DNA of 51,425 bases from Dactylosporangium sp. AC04546 (GTDB lineage Bacteria > Actinomycetota > Actinomycetes > Mycobacteriales > Micromonosporaceae), in NCBI RefSeq assembly GCF_022095675.1, contig NZ_JAHYSG010000087.1, positions 1 through 51,425 on the forward strand, in the 5' to 3' direction. A program made the position numbers and the translations under genes. The notes beneath the pieces were generated by a model. It saw only the letters and a program-made list of their open reading frames with translations. It was not told where the DNA came from and made no database searches. Below are positions 51,357-51,425 of this stretch, in pieces. Positions within the stretch are counted from its first letter, which is position 1; each line of letters begins with the position of its first letter.

Positions 51357-51425
51357 CTGATGCCGCCACGCGGTGCAGTGCTACGGGCGGGCCGGGCGGA
51401 GCCAGGACGGGTCGAGGTCCGGGGG
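51357..51425. other. Window end, nothing supported
   Basis: 69 bases after the last gene, too short to call. A minus-strand gene could enter from the right edge. Confidence 0.3.

Overview
The window is high-GC actinomycete DNA: GC-biased third codon positions, many GTG and some TTG starts, genes coupled through ATGA/GTGA overlaps, SARP regulators and mycothiol/F420-type enzymes. Gene content suits Micromonosporaceae or a related filamentous actinomycete, but nothing here fixes the genus. Almost all of it (about 1-47.9 kb) is one large secondary-metabolite cluster. From about 47.9 kb the genes look like ordinary chromosome, and the last 2 kb is visibly less GC-rich.

Layout. (i) 1-1.94 kb, minus: a glycosyltransferase cut by the window edge and an MFS exporter. 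(ii) 2.05-2.64 kb: a DsbA/mycothiol-nitroreductase-like protein. (iii) 12.5-2.7 kb, minus: a tightly coupled eight-gene operon of aldo-keto reductase, lysine/ornithine-type N-hydroxylase, cupin, methionyl-tRNA-synthetase-like protein, Fe(II)/2-oxoglutarate amino-acid hydroxylase, large FAD/NAD(P)-binding protein, ATP-grasp ligase and HTH/NB-ARC regulator. N-hydroxylase + cupin + MetRS-like protein is the signature of bacterial hydrazine (N-N bond) synthetases; here the cupin and MetRS are two overlapping genes rather than one fused gene. (iv) 12.7-16.6 kb, plus: O-methyltransferase, FAD hydroxylase, P450. (v) 16.6-18.0 kb, minus: SARP and a DUF1772/anthrone-oxygenase-like membrane protein. (vi) 18.26-22.96 kb, plus: a type II PKS operon (TcmI-like cyclase, WhiE-ORFII-like cupin, KS-alpha, KS-beta, aromatase/cyclase, ketoreductase, ABM monooxygenase). 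(vii) 27.05-22.94 kb, minus: an ACP fused to an ABM domain, then a dedicated acetyl-CoA carboxylase (AccDA fusion, BCCP, biotin carboxylase). (viii) 27.5-31 kb, plus: second SARP, methyltransferase, M20 amidohydrolase. (ix) 31-47.9 kb: deoxysugar genes (epimerase, E1-type 3-dehydratase, 4-ketoreductase, 2,3-dehydratase, 3-ketoreductase), two more glycosyltransferases, a P450-like GT helper, a MycE-like O-methyltransferase, a PIG-L deacetylase, a second P450, an exported AknOx-like FAD oxidase, and a DrrAB-like ABC exporter with MarR regulator.

Working model (inference): AccDA/B/C supplies malonyl-CoA; KS-alpha/beta and the ACP-ABM protein build a poly-beta-ketone; the WhiE-like cyclases, ketoreductase and ABM enzymes shape an aromatic, probably pentangular, core; the FAD hydroxylase, P450s and methyltransferases decorate it. 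The 12.5-4.1 kb operon makes an N-N-bonded amino-acid unit that the ATP-grasp ligase may activate or join. 2,3,6-Trideoxysugars (rhodinose/amicetose type) are attached and may be oxidised outside the membrane. A hydrazine synthetase system combined with a glycosylated type II polyketide is the main novelty. The cluster is incomplete here: no NDP-glucose synthase or 4,6-dehydratase is present, and a glycosyltransferase runs off the left edge.
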